From: Sinohyriopsis cumingii | Taxonomy: Eukaryota > Mollusca > Bivalvia > Unionida > Unionidae | DNA length: 64,000 nt | NCBI GenBank assembly: GCA_028554795.2 | Contig: CM068831.1 | Coordinates: forward strand, 35,217,644 to 35,281,643 | Direction of reading: 5' to 3' | Shown here: in pieces, positions 50,311 through 63,090 of the stretch | Layout of the letters: each line of letters opens with the position of its first letter | Numbering within the stretch: position 1 is the first letter of the stretch | The notes under the pieces: model-generated | The model's database searches: none | Told to the model about the DNA's origin: nothing | Seen by the model: only the letters and a program-made list of their open reading frames with translations | Position numbers and translations under genes: made by a program

Positions 50311-51170
50311 TCTATAGTTCAGTATTTACTTAACACTCCAAATTCTGTCTCTTGTTCTGTCTGCTCCATGTGCTACATCTCTATTTAGTTCAAAATCTTC
50401 ATAAGATGTTTCCTCAAGTTGTTTAACCCATTATAATCCTTAGATAGTTCTAGAGATTAATCTGTTCCTTATCTGTATAGTAATAGTGTTCTTTGCTGAG
50501 AAACCCTTTCACAGTCTGCTGTATGAAGGGGCATTTGAATAACTGGCTTAGTCATCCTGAACAAGTTGGGAAACTTCTTTGTGACTCTTATGTACAATTT
50601 TCAACAGCTCATAGGTATTGTTTCCTGGATATCTCAGCTCCAAAATACGATTTATTAACTAACATGCACTTTGCCAAAGTTTCACTTTCTTGAATCAACC
50701 CATTGCTGATTTCACTCTGCCAAATTTCTTATCTATTCCATAATTCTGTATTAGGGTTTTAAGTTCATCACTGCCATAGTCCACTTATTCATACTGAGGT
50801 ATTTAATCAAATGCACATCCTTATTTATCCAACTGATCTTAACCCACAGAATGTTAGTGAGTTACATAATACAAGATCCTTCAGTGTAGAATTGTTCAAG
50901 AAAAGAAATGAAAATTTTACTCGACTGATAGATTGTCTGTATTATAATTAGGCATGGTATTCTGTCTTTTCTACATTTAATTTCAAAACACTGCTCAATG
51001 GGTTGACCATCATGCCATTTGTTTTTGTCCATCTCACATAGGACTCACTTTCAACATCATTTTTGGGTTTAAAATCATACACTGCAATTTTCAGTAATGC
51101 TTTTCCAGTTCCAACAAACTGATATATTTCAAAACATTAAAAATCATTCTAATCATCACAATCATCAGCC
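50290..51170 (-). pseudogene. hAT-like transposase relic, copy 2
   Basis: On the minus strand around 50565-50440, MPLHTADCERV is followed in the next frame by FSAKNTITIQIRNRL. This is the hallmark of the hAT C-terminal dimerisation domain (PxxxAxxERxFS, then RN-L). Upstream segments (KALLKIAVYDFKPKND; DELKTLIQNYGIDKKFG) are compatible with the C-terminal half of a ZMYM/ZNF862-like hAT protein. Stops and frame changes are frequent. No TIRs were identified. Confidence 0.6.
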
Positions 51171-51568
51171 AGTATTTACTGAATGAAATTGTCATCAGAA
51201 GATGAATCATGATGGGAGTAAGCTATTTTCAGTTTTCAAAAAAAGCAAGAATTTGAAACATGCATTTGTAATACTTCCTTGAGGAATCTGAGGTAAAGAC
51301 TATGATAAAATGCATGTTCTAGGGTACATTGTGCCGACCAAACTTAGTTTAACTACAATTAATGTCAAGCCGAAGTACTCAGATGTGTAAACAGTTGTTT
51401 ACAATATGTTGCAACAAGCACTTTAGTTAAATGTAAAAATATGTATACTGCACAAAGCATATTTTTATATATGCAACATAAACTAATTTGCTGAGGCCTT
51501 GCACATCACTGTTCTCCAAGTGAGCTATTATGTTCAAAGTTTGTGCAAGACTTGCATTTGTGCACACT

Positions 51569-51740
51569 GGCAGCATCTCTGTTATTGGCAGCTGAACACA
51601 GTATGAACACTTAAACACTGGCAGCATCTCTCTTAATTGCAGCCAAGTACAGTATGAACACTTGAGCACTCTGGCAGCATCTTTGTTATTGGCAGCCAGT
51701 ACAATATGAACACTTGTGCACTCTGGCAGCAATTCTGATT
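51569..51740. repeat. Tandem repeat, 51-53 bp unit
   Basis: GGCAGCATCTCTGTTATTGG starts units at 51569, 51620, 51673 and 51725 (partial). The unit also contains AGTATGAACACTT. The overlapping minus frame is a by-product. Confidence 0.85.
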
Positions 51741-51759
51741 GATGAAATCAGCAGAAAAT

Positions 51760-53555
51760 GGCAACCAAAATTTACTTACAACAGCTGATGACAAACAGCT
51801 TAATGCTGGCAATGCCACATGTACAGACTGCAGTTCTTATTTGTGTTTCAGTTTATAAAACAATGCCAATAAAAAATATAAATGACTTCAAAACACAATT
51901 TTTGGGGGTGTTTTTATTATATTTTGCAACTCGGAATAAACCATTTCATTAGTACATGTCTGGGTGTATTTACTTGCCTGCAGCTCAGAAACAGGATCCT
52001 GCAATTTGTCATTTTATACAAACATAAAATTAAACAAAGTTTCATTTATTTAAGTTTATTTTATAAAAACTGGTCAAAACCCCTCAAAATTTGATCAATT
52101 TTAACCAAACGTGTCTGACCTTGTAACGTAACATGATGGCCAAATTTCAATCCCCTAGTGTGGTATAGTGGGCTGTATTGGTACTGCAGATACTGTTTGA
52201 AAATAAACTAAATACGGAAACATAAAAATGAAACATTTATATCAGAATTACATCACATGAAGTGAGATGTTTAACAAAAAAGTATGACATATCACCCATA
52301 TCCATTTTATGTACAGATGAGACACTGGGCGGGAGATTGAATCATTACTCACTAATTTATCCAAAAATCAGCCTTTGGAGTACTCTTCTTGACTGAGGTA
52401 AGTAAAATATTAATTTAGAATGTTTCTTATATAAACAAACGATACTTTACAGCTAAAATACCATCATCTGCCTTTTTGAATGCACTCTGTGAAATTTGGT
52501 ATTGCCTGGTTTTATGAATGTCACTTGTATGGAACGAGATGGTCAAAATTGTCTATAAATGCAGTACTGCTTTTTTTTGTATTAATTTTATTGAATTTAT
52601 GAATTAGTTCTGACACTGTTATTTTTCAGTCAAATACAGAGCCAGAGTGAAAACATCCTATTCATTACTGTGACCAACAAATCTGATTTTGAAATCTTGT
52701 CACATCTAATGAACGCCATGGGTTGAGCTGCATTTTTAAAGATAAAGAACATAAGTAAATGATTGCATGTAGCACACATATAAAATTCAAATGCAGTTAT
52801 TTTTTTAAACTTCTTTTATAAATAATGATCTGAGGCTTAATAGATGTTTTACCATTTTCTTTTCCGGTTATCTTGTACACATTTGTCACATGTAATGGAC
52901 AGGATGGATGCAGTTAGTACAACTGCTAATGTTTCTCAATATTGTTTAATTTGACAGATCAGCATGAACATTTAAGTTCTGTTTATAAAACTGATCACTG
53001 TACTGTTTATTCTTTGTTTATTTTATTATCTGTTGGATTTACTGAGGTTGATGTCACGTGTGTTACTTGAGACAACTTTGGACTATAGTCATTGGCAACA
53101 GCCTGAAATTTTTCCTCCCAGTAGCAGCATGTTTTTAAGCAAACTTAGTCATTTCTGGTCCAGTAGTGGTTGCCCCATTTCATATTCAAATAATTTTGAA
53201 TCACATAATAAACTCTTGTACAAGACTGATATGTTCAGTGCATTGAAACAGCATTGTAATATTTGTAATTTTCATAAAATACTTGTTACTCTTGCATTGT
53301 CATGTGCTTATATTTTGTTCCTGAAACAGGAAATTATATACTAAAAAAATAAATTCTCTTGGAATTTCATCAATACAGTACAAATGAATTTCTAAAAATG
53401 GAATATTGAAATGATTTTTAAATTTGAAAAGGACATGGAAATGGAATTGACACAGACCTAAATAAATTCACCAAATAGTGTTACTTAAGTGCATAATTTG
53501 TATTTTTTTATATAAAAATATGTCACAATATATTGTCACAGTTTCAGGATAGTTA
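51760..53555. other. No gene seen
   Basis: The 103-codon frame at 53033-53344 has no domain. The stretch could hold the promoter side of the broken DDE-like gene. Confidence 0.45.
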
Positions 53556-53560
53556 TTAAC

Positions 53561-55853
53561 ATGATAAGGATATTAGATCGACTTGCTGAAAAAAGAAAGC
53601 TTCCTGAGCTGATACAAACTGAACCAAGTTTAACAACATGTGAATCTGCAAAGAAACCCAAGTTGTCAGCTAAAGCGAAAAAGAATCAAAGGTACAGGCA
53701 ACATTTAAAAGAAGATCCCCTTCAATACAATGCTTACCAGGAAAAGGAGACACAGCGTCGGAAAAACTACAAGGCAAGTTTGACACTTGAACAAAAGGAG
53801 CTTGAAAGACAGAAAACATGGATTAGGGTAGCTGAATGGAGGAAAAAACAAAAAGAACTGGAAAGACCACTACAGAATCCAAAGCCTCAGAAGAAAGCAC
53901 GTGTAGAAGAAAGAGAGAAAGACAGGCTCAGGCAACAGAGATATAGGGCTTGATCGCTCAGCGACTGCAGGAAAGATGGTGGATCTCTAGGAAGAAACAT
54001 CAGGAGGCAGAAACTAAAAAATGGGCTTTAAAACAGGTAGTGATGTTGGAACCCTCCTCAACAGAAAAGCATACTGATTCTAAAAAGTCTCCAGCCGGCA
54101 CACCATCACTAAAATCAAAAAAGACTCTGAAGTTAATAAGGAAACAGCTGTTTGTAGAAGTGATAGAAGAAGTTGTCGAGACAGCGCAGTTTACTTCTCC
54201 ATGCAAAAAACTGGCTCTTCAGTTACAAAACATATTCCAAGATCAGCAAGACATGAAATTACTTTATCAACTGCAGTCCTGGATGAAGTTAGTGATAGCT
54301 ACCAACAAATGAATAAGTTTAAGATGTCTACTCACAATGTTAAACGAGCTGCCTTGGCAAATATTTTGTTGAAGGTGAACAAAGGATTAAACATTAAATA
54401 CATACAAAAGAAGTATGGTCTCAGTTCCCACTACATAAAAAGGTGTCAGACACAGAAATTCGAGCACAAAATGTCAAGCAGTGCTATGCCAAAGGAAACA
54501 GTCCAGAAAGTTGTCGAGTTTTTCAAACAAGGTGACATTTCCAGATGTGATCCCTTTCCAGCAAGAAGACCCATGCTCCAAGAAGATAAATGGAAAAAAC
54601 ATGAAAAGTTTCATACAGGCAGTTTGTGGAGGAGATGAAGATAGAGATACCATTTTTAACATTTGCAAAATGTTTGCCCAAGGAGATAAAAGGAGTCAAA
54701 TGTGCTAAAAAAAAAAACACCTGCTACTGTGAATACTGTGCAAATATCACACAGAAAAGGGATGCCATCAATAACTTTCTGGCAGTAAAGGGACTCCATT
54801 GCCTCTTACTGCCTTTAAAAGTTGCCATGAGTGATCTGACATTGTGTGACAAGGAACTAAATATTCAAGGTCATAAGAGCTGCAGACAGAAAATGTTCCA
54901 ACGGTGGAGTTAAAATAGTCAGGTCTAAGCTACAGCCAGCAATGCAAATGCATACAGGTGCTATAGTAAAGTGGAGAAAGTGGGCACTCATCAAAGAAAA
55001 CATAAGTGACCGTAATGGAATCAACAAAACAGTATATAAACGGCAACTTACTACAATGCAGGGCACACTGGACCAAGTTCTCTCAGAACTGGATGAAGTA
55101 CTGCTTTCCTTTCATGCCACCTAACAAATGTGGATTGGCAGCATAAAGCTTTTGCCAACTTAAAAGAAAACTGGGTGCTACTTTGCATGGATTTTGCAGA
55201 AAACTTTGGGCATTTCTACCAGGATGAGGCAAAAGGGGTTCACTGGACTCACCAACAAGTAACAATTGCCCATTACCACTGTTCACAACATCATGACACA
55301 ATCACAGAATCTCTGATCTTCATATCAAATGACCTGCTGCACAACATGCATGCTGTTCAGCATTTCCAGATTATTGCCATGCATGAGCTACAATCCAGAG
55401 GACTCCAATTCACAAAGATAATTCATTTCTCAGATGAATGTGCCTCACAGTACAAGCGGAAAACAAGTTTTGTTGACACCTCATACGGGGAAGAGGATAT
55501 TGGTGTACCGATAGGAAAACACCTTTTAGGCAGTCGCCATGGAAAGGGCCCTTGTGATGCAGAGATTGGTGTTGTTAAGAGGTGGTTTCAACTGCCGTCA
55601 AAGCTTGGGAGGCTGAAGTTTCAACAGCTGAAGCGAGCAAAGCTTGAAAGCACAAGGTATTTGTGTCAATCTTATGTAATTCGTTGATACCAGTATAGTG
55701 ATTTGCTTTAAAATTTTTACTAATATTTGCATGAATTTATTTGTTTAAATCTGCAGATCGATTTTCTTGATACAAGTTCATCTATCTGAACTCGTAGAGT
55801 GATCTTTATATAAGTTTGATGAATTGTTTCAATTTGTCATCTTGATTGTTATA

Positions 55854-55896
<43 letters not shown>

Positions 55897-58378
55897 TAAT
55901 AATAATAATAATGCTTTATTTATAGATTTGTAGAGGGTGACTCATTAGTCAAGGACTATTATCGCTTGAGGCCCTCTTAAGGAGAGTATAACAATGCACA
56001 TTATATGAAGATAGCAATAATTACTGTTTATTTTAACAAGTTTAGTATTAAAAAACTAAATTCCATGATCTATTAGAAGCACATATATGCTCATCATATC
56101 TCTTCAGGTATTCTAAGAATTTCATTCATTACTTTAGTTGATACGAGTTAAGAGAGTCCTTGTGAATTCTCTGATCTTAGATGATTTCAACTTTGATAAA
56201 GACTTGAGTGCGTATTGACTGAAATTAACGTTGTTAAGCCATGAAGTGAGATTTCATGTATGCTAAAGACTTGAATGTGAGTTTTTGCTGAATATAACAT
56301 AGTGAAGGCAAGTAATGAATTTCATTCATTCATTTGTGTAATTGAGATGAGAACAGAACTGTTATGTCTCGTCTGATGTTAATGTGAGTCAGTGATGAAA
56401 TAGTTTTTAGGAAGTACATTATTCTTAAGAAACTAGGTTTGTTCATGGTCTGCCATGCTTGGATTGACCTTTGGTATCTGTTTGAATTCTGATAGGATGA
56501 TATTAAACATGTGAGGGGAGTAATGATCTATTCCCAGTAGGATATCTGACAGAAGATTTAGGTTGCATCTCTGTTTATTTTGAATCAGGAAATAGCTTCA
56601 CTGATGAATCCACGTACCTACTTATCCAGGTTTCTAGATACTTATGTATCCACCTACCCACACAAAGTTTGAGGGCCAAGAGAGGAGAGACAATAGAGAG
56701 TTTGAAGAAAAAAGCGAAAGGACCAAGAACAGCCACAGTGAAGTTGGAGTGAACCAGAAATAAGCAGGTTGTGAAGTTGTACAAGGCAATAACTTTGACT
56801 GTTCACTTGATTCCATGCTGCACCAATTCTATCATTTAAAACAGATCAGCTATTAACATAAGTATATTTGTGTTTGAAATTCGGTGAATGATTTATTTCA
56901 AATGAGAAGTGTATCTTTCGAATGTAACGTATTATTACAGTTATTTATGTAATTGATTAAATTGCTGTATTTCATGTATTGGGGCTCATGTCATTCCGTT
57001 CTATATATATCTGCTCAGATCTCTATAAATTCCATCTGTAAGTTTCACACTTTATATTAACATTTACTCTATTTGGGCAACAACACAGAGGGCGATCACC
57101 CTCTAGATAACGATAATCAAATAAAGTGGACACCTTGTAAGAAGGTACAATCCAGCAATCAACCCCACCAACACCTCCAGCCCCATAGACGACTTTTAAG
57201 TCCTTAACTCTTCAGTCAAAAGACTTAATAATTACTTCACTTGTAATGCACTTAGGCATTACAAAGATTAGGTACTGTACTAAGTCCATATCATTATTAT
57301 TACAGGGTAAAAGTATTATCATTATATTTACTGGTTCTTATTTTTGTACAGCAAAATTTCATGAATGCAGCAATTTTCGCTACATTACACAAAGTATGCA
57401 GTGTTATCAGAACCCACTGTAAATTCTATTTCCTTTAAAAATCTGTTTTGTACATTCGGTTTGACATGCATAAATACATAATTAAAATGTTGTCATCTTT
57501 TTTTACCATAGCCAAAAGAAATCTCAACAACAGCATTTGCTAATGAAGAAGATCCTGCCACAGCCACAAACACACCACCAGTGCCAGCCAGCGTCATTGC
57601 AGTCTCAGAAACTGTATGGGATGTGCTTCAGGCCCATTCAACCAGGTAAACATTTGCAAGAAAATAATTGGTACAAGTGGTAACTCTGACATTCTGGACT
57701 TAAAACTGAGACTGAGCAAAATTGTTCATAGCTATGTACACTGTTGGGACTATGGGTGCATAATTTAAATTGATGCTTCCACCATTTTGATAATGAGCAT
57801 TTTTTCTAACTTATTTATTGCTGGTAGGTTAACCTGTTTCCTTAAAAGTTTTGTTCAATGTTTCAGAGCTGGTCAGTTTCTAATGGTCAGTGTTCCAGAT
57901 CATTTTCTTTGCCTTTATTTGAACAAGTCTGTATAATGACGAAAATCTCTGTGACTGACCCATTGTCTATGGTAAAACATCTGCACAATTTTAATTGCAC
58001 TTTTATCAAATTCTGTGTTGTGATAACTTGTACATGTGTTCTCAAAACTGATGTCTGAACAGATAGTTTATCAAATAAATAGGCTAGTTGGTATACATCG
58101 ATATAGGCACTTTATATGCTTTAGTTTAAAATGATGGTAAAGCTCTTAGGAAAATATTTTATATGCAGCAATTGTAATTAATTTTCAAAGCTTATAACAG
58201 CTTGTGCTGCATACTGCAGGTACTTCAAGTCTAGAAAGATGACCTTGAAGTGTGGCACCTCTGCCAGAAGGATGGGAAATATCATTTCCCTGACACAGAT
58301 GTTGATGCCTGGATTGAACGTGCTGACATTGTTGGCCATCTTCATATGGCCCAGATGGCCAGTACAGTCTTCCATTGA
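53561..58378 (+). pseudogene. Broken multi-exon DDE-transposase-like gene
   Basis: The opening part (53561-53950) is a very basic, probably coiled-coil region rich in K, R, E and Q (AKAKKNQRYRQHLKEDPLQY). A middle part includes QGDISRCDPFPARRP and CYCEYCAN. The core at about 55160-55600 has LCMDFAENF, IIHFSDECASQYKRK and SRHGKGPCDAEIGVVKRW, a conserved D...SD...HGKGPCD series. I recall these from widespread, unnamed invertebrate and fish proteins that look like DDE transposases. A donor at 55657, an exon at 57512-57645 (acceptor CCATAG, donor CAG/GTAAAC) and a last exon from about 58220 to a TGA at 58376 with AATAAA at 58388 suggest introns. About six frame breaks make it non-functional. TIRs were not found and the superfamily is not assigned. 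Confidence 0.7.
55856..55913. repeat. (AAT)n microsatellite
   Basis: Followed by GCTTTATTTATAGA and GAGGGTGACTC, a form often seen at the reversed 3' end of LINE-like elements. No LINE coding sequence was found. Confidence 0.9.
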
Positions 58379-58387
58379 GTTTGAAAA

Positions 58388-58393
58388 AATAAA
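58388..58393 (+). terminator. Polyadenylation signal AATAAA
   Basis: A canonical signal 10 bases after the stop of the last exon of the broken DDE-like gene. It supports that exon as a genuine 3' end. Confidence 0.5.
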
Positions 58394-58518
58394 ATATGTT
58401 TGAAATTACACAGCTGCTAACAGTATATGTTTTTCTGTCACCTTCTTTGTTTAGTCTGCCTGTACATGTAACATCATAACATCATCCATCAAATTGAATG
58501 TGGCTTGAAAATATGATT

Positions 58519-58544
58519 CACACACACACACACACACACACACA
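58519..58544. repeat. (CA)n microsatellite
   Basis: About 13 CA units, 130 bp after the broken DDE-like gene. Confidence 0.95.
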
Positions 58545-58842
58545 ACAAATTACATGGGTAATAGTAACATCTTTTCATCCAAATAAGGCTCTATCATCAA
58601 GGCTTAAAGGAGACCAGAAACCAATGAAAATATAGAATAATAATAAAAGTACTATAGCAGAAAACCTTATTCTGAAATATCATCTGCGACCGTAATACCA
58701 ATATTTAAATATTGGCCTATCTTCTAGGAGCTGAATGTCCGTGACCTCGTATGCAAAATTTCCGCACCTATTCGGTTACTTTCGGGATGTGACGTCATAG
58801 TAGCGACTCCAGCAGCCCAAGTGGGAGTTGCCAGAGTAAAAG

Positions 58843-59190
58843 ACAATACCGTTTTGCGTTGCTTACGGGTGTAATAGAACATTAAGAAAAGCCTGTGGAC
58901 AACGTTTTTTCTTTTTCTTTTCCAAAAGATAAAGGCATAATGAAAGAATGAATACATTATTATAAACGAGTCAATTTCAAAGCAACACCATACAGCACTC
59001 TGTGCTCGTTATATTTCTCAAATGAATGTTACTAGAGGGATCATGAAAAAATGGCAGCTCAAGGATATGCAAATGCTAGGCCTAGACTAAAAGTTGGCGC
59101 TGTTCCAGACATACCTTTGGTCATTTTAAATCCTGGGAAAAGTGTTAAACATGTGAGTTATGAAAATAGGCAGAAGGCTGAGTAAGTGAC
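58843..59190 (+). pseudogene. THAP zinc-finger domain relic
   Basis: Successive pieces resemble a THAP C2CH domain: IPFCVAYGCNRTLRKACGQR (58846-58905), then FPKDKG, FKATPYSTLCSLYFSNEC (about 58970-59022) and PRLKVGAVPDIP (about 59078-59117). These correspond to C-x-GC, FPK, LCS-HF and the AVP box. The zinc His in LC-S-x-H-F reads Tyr (LYF), stops interrupt it, and there is no in-frame ATG at its start. THAP domains occur in P-element transposases and in host DNA-binding proteins. Which source applies is not decidable here. Confidence 0.6.
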
Positions 59191-59194
59191 CACA

Positions 59195-60605
59195 AAATGC
59201 AAGAATCAATTCACAAATCTTTTATCTACACCATCAGTGCTAAAAACAAATCTGATAGCCCGACACCCTGGGCCCCTCTGGTTTTAGTTCCGGCCCATCC
59301 TGTATTCAAAGTGAGGTGCCCGTCAGGCTTGTCGAAAAAAAATTGTTTGCTTGAGGAAACTTTGATCGCGCTGGTGAAATGAGTAAATGTATTTTCAAGA
59401 TGTTGACATACATGCCTTAACACGGCACAATCTAAATCAAATCACGACTGTCCTAGTTGAAATTTAGATTTGATTTTAATCAAATGGAAGCTTTGCTAAA
59501 AATAAGATTCTAAACTTGTCGTGTTTCAAGAAAACACAATTTTCAGTAATCTTATAAAATTTTTTAAAAAATTCATTGTATACATGTAGTATGTATAAAC
59601 GGTAATCTGTAATGATTGGAACTGATACAAAACTGTTCCTTGGGCAGTTTAAATAGCAGCGATTAAAAGAAAAGAGGTCTAAGTTTCACATTAACTGGCT
59701 GACAATAGAAACTGGGGGGGGGGGGAGAATATTGACCCAGACCCCCCCCCTCATCCCAATGTGCGAGCGCCCATGGGACGTGCCTTTTCTCCCTGTGATA
59801 CGCCTTATTATTCCCCCAGGACAAGCCCCATTTGCATATTCTTGTCAGCTTTGGCTAAATTGCAAAATAGCTAAAGTTTTTATCTAAGTACGCAAACAAT
59901 AAAGCCGGTGTGACTAATGAACATAATCTTTATCCTTGCATTGATCTTGTAAAAAGGACTGCCTTTCAGACATACTTAAAAAAAAAAAAAAAAAAAAAGA
60001 GACATGTTCGACAGTGTGTGTATGTGTAAGCACCAGCAATTGATTACCAAATAAACGATGCCTATTTTGTTGTTACTTACGATGCCGTGGACTTCATTTT
60101 AACAGTTCAAATCTGCAGTCACAAGTTACCGTACATGTGGCAACTGTTTTTCTCACGTTTTATGCCCCACCTTATTTCCTTAGGTTTAAGTCTTAATGCA
60201 TGTAACACTGTTTGCTGAATAAAATATTTATTCAGAATTAGTTCTTTAGAGCCACATATACTGCATGGTATATTTTGTTTTATTCCTAGTAATTTAATCA
60301 TGGTAATTAAACTTTACATATAGGGCAGAGGAATGTCAGGTGTTAAACTGGCCGAAATTCTTTGGCAGAAATGGAGATGCGATTTTGTTTGCAGAGAAAA
60401 TTTCACAGTGATCATTCATTTAAGCTAATTGGTGACAATTTTATTCTTTTAATTTTTTGTTACTATAGTACTGTTGTAGTTGTTTAAAAACATCTAAAAT
60501 TTACTTGAATAATGTTTAATCTTCACGTTCTATTTACTGAAGAAGAAAAAATAAGAAGAAAAAAACTGTTGTGTGATATTAATTATTTCGTCCAGTGCCG
60601 GATTT
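59195..60605. other. No gene seen
   Basis: Holds a G12...C9 pair (59713-59750) and an A-run of about 20 (from 59979). The A-run could be a retroposed tail, but nothing upstream identifies a parent. Confidence 0.45.
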
Positions 60606-60610
60606 AGACG

Positions 60611-60692
60611 TGTGTGTGGGTGATTTAATTTTTAACGTAGCTTTAACAATTTTTCAATCATATCGCTACAATGTCTGCAGTGTGGCAGTTTA
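60611..60692 (-). mobile_element. SINE family B 3' fragment
   Basis: Only the tail-side 80 bp is present (AACGTAGCTTTAACAATTTT through CTGCAGTGTGGCAGTTTA on plus). A 5'-truncated copy of this kind fits target-primed reverse transcription. Confidence 0.7.
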
Positions 60693-61484
60693 GACTGTGG
60701 ATTGCATATGTTATATCTATTTATAAATGGTTTGGGGTTGGGGTTTTTTCTTCTGACAAATGAAAATTGACAGACATAATGTAATAATAGGGACTTCGCT
60801 GCGAAAAATTGAGAGATATTACGAGATCGGGAGGTAGATGAGAAAATATCCCCCAAATCGGGAGGTTTTTCTCCTGGCTAGAGAGTTGCCAGGTATGAAC
60901 TGCCCGGGCTTGTGGAATTTCAGTCAGGGCTTGAGTTTATTTAAGTCACCAGCCCGGGGTCTGTGCCTAAAAAAATTATTACAGTACATAAACTATTATA
61001 TCAGACTGCAGATTCAACTTTTGAATATGCAAACCAAATGTGGTCTCCTCCTGTCTGCCTCGCTCGCCAATGTTTATGTTTGTATTCGAGGACTGGCTAG
61101 TATTGCGTCATGGTACCACGTGATCTGTCGTCTCATCAAAACTCGGCAATTTACGGAATAGTTGTATCTTCCAGGCAATATAACCACTACCCGCTTACAA
61201 TATTTAATTTATAAACATTGCAGTCGAATTACAATCTGTAGAGAATTACATATGTAAAAGGAAAAGTTTGATTTCTAGTCTCCTTTAACACTGATGTCCT
61301 GTGTGTTACAGTGTGACAATGTTTTGACTATGATCATCTGAAATGATCAACACAGATTTTGACAATTTTGCTTTTAAATCTTTCTTTCTTTGAATTTATA
61401 GCAAAGGTCTTAAACTGTGGTCTTCAGCAGCTTTGTAAGTTCAAGGTACTTTATGTCACACTGTAACACACATGCCACCCTAGA

Positions 61485-61746
61485 GGGGGCCCCGAGTGGC
61501 CGAGTGGTCTAAAGCGCTCTCCGTTATGGATCACTGCCATCTCACCTCTGTCTGCGTGGGTTCGAGTCTAGGATTCGGCTAATGTGGGTATGTGAGAAAG
61601 CTTGCCAGTAGCTTCTCATGGGTCGGTGGGTCTTTCTGGGGGTTTTTCCCGGGTTCTTTCTCCACCATTAATACTGGCCGCCATGTATAGCCTTTCGTGT
61701 GCTGAAAAATGGCGTTAAACCCTACAACAACAACAACAACAACAAA
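61485..61746 (+). mobile_element. tRNA-derived SINE, family A
   Basis: Near-consensus copy with intact box A (GTGGCCGAGTGG) and box B (GGTTCGAGTCT), ending in about seven CAA units. It is flanked by the perfect 11-bp duplication GCCACCCTAGA (61474-61484 and 61747-61757). With 49970-50223 it is the youngest-looking copy. Confidence 0.93.
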
Positions 61747-62143
61747 GCCACCCTAGAACCCATTTTTTTCAAGTCGCAAATATGTGAAAACGAATTCACT
61801 CACTGACTTTCTGTTTCTATATGAAATTCTATGTACATTGGGCCTTCTAATAAACATAAATTCAACAACAACATTATAATTTCAATTTCTGACATCAGTC
61901 CATCATAGCAGTCACCAATTCTGGAGAACTAATCAGACGCAAAATAAGTAAATGAATATGATTTCCTGTTATTATACATTTCCATACAATATCAATACTC
62001 AAATAATGTGAATTTTTTTAACACAAAGGGGGGAAAATTACTGATAAAATTATATTGCTCTGAAACTTTTGCTTATCATCATGTATATTATATGTGCCCC
62101 TGTTGTTAATATAGTAAGTGTTGTTATGACTAGTATGAAATAG

Positions 62144-62167
62144 TATTATTATTATTATTATTATTAT
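62144..62167. repeat. (ATT)n microsatellite
   Basis: Eight ATT units. A 19-bp tandem duplication (AATACTAAATAAAAGCTTA) follows at about 62205-62245. Confidence 0.9.
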
Positions 62168-62484
62168 CTGCTGGCAGAAGAAACAAATCATTGGCATTTC
62201 TTTTCATACTAAATAAAAGCTTAAAATACTAAATAAAAGCTTAAATGAATATAATTATTGTTTTCTGGGAGAGAGAGAGACCCATCCCATTCTGCCAGCA
62301 TTCTATAACTAATTAAGGTTCATAAACAAAAAGAAATCAAATAATAAAATCAAGCAAGATGAAATGGGGTTTTCCGTGACAGAGGCATAATTTGGCATCG
62401 AGACGTCAATGGTTACTTCCCTTGTTTTCGATCCTGATACTGGTTTACAAATTGAAATCTATATATAACATACCTGACAAACAA

Positions 62485-62830
62485 ACAGCAACACAGAAAG
62501 AGTGAAAACAACAAGCTTTTTAAAATTTAACATAATTTATTTCCCTGGAAAAATTCTGTTAAAATGAAAAGAGGAGAAGAACTTATGGTTTCAAGAATCA
62601 AATCCAAAAAATAATCCAAGAATTAAATTGAAAAAGTCCTAGTAATAAATGTTCTAATAATTTCAAGTTTGAATCCTGATGGAAATTCCAAGATGGATGA
62701 CGATGACGTATGATATAGTTAGTACTGTGCTTATCTAAAGTTCCTTGTAGAAATACAAATAATGACACTCCGGTGTGGGAAATCCAAATTAAATTTGTAA
62801 GCAATGTCTTTCCAAAATCTCTGTGTGAGC
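62485..62830 (+). repeat. Dispersed repeat E (plus)
   Basis: AGAAAGAGTGAAAACAACAA, TAATTTATTTCCCTGG and AATAATCCAAGAATTAAAT, in the same order as 42818-43190. Confidence 0.55.
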
Positions 62831-63090
62831 ACTCCTCAAAATATTTCCAGAGAAAAAATTAAGAATTAATCCTTTTGAAATCCAACTGATCTGAAGAAAA
62901 TTATAACTCAAAATCTGGCTACAATAAAATCTATGCATCTCTATTAAAACTAACAAATGTGCAGTAATGGAAAAACCAGAATTGCGAAACACAGGGCCAT
63001 GTGACCATGTTTACCCAGTGTGACCCTGACGAAAACCAATCATTTTTACTCTAAAAAATAAAAAAGTATAAAAAATTGTTTTTATCTGAA

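Noticed and set aside
53033-53344. 103-codon plus frame before the broken DDE-like gene
   Set aside because: Not similar to the family N-terminus and no splice link to 53561.
59979-60000. A-run as the tail of a processed pseudogene
   Set aside because: No recognisable transcript-like sequence or flanking duplication next to it.
61485-61560. tRNA-like boxes A and B as a genuine tRNA gene
   Set aside because: The same head recurs with a SINE body, tail and target duplications, and no full cloverleaf ends in a mature 3' terminus.
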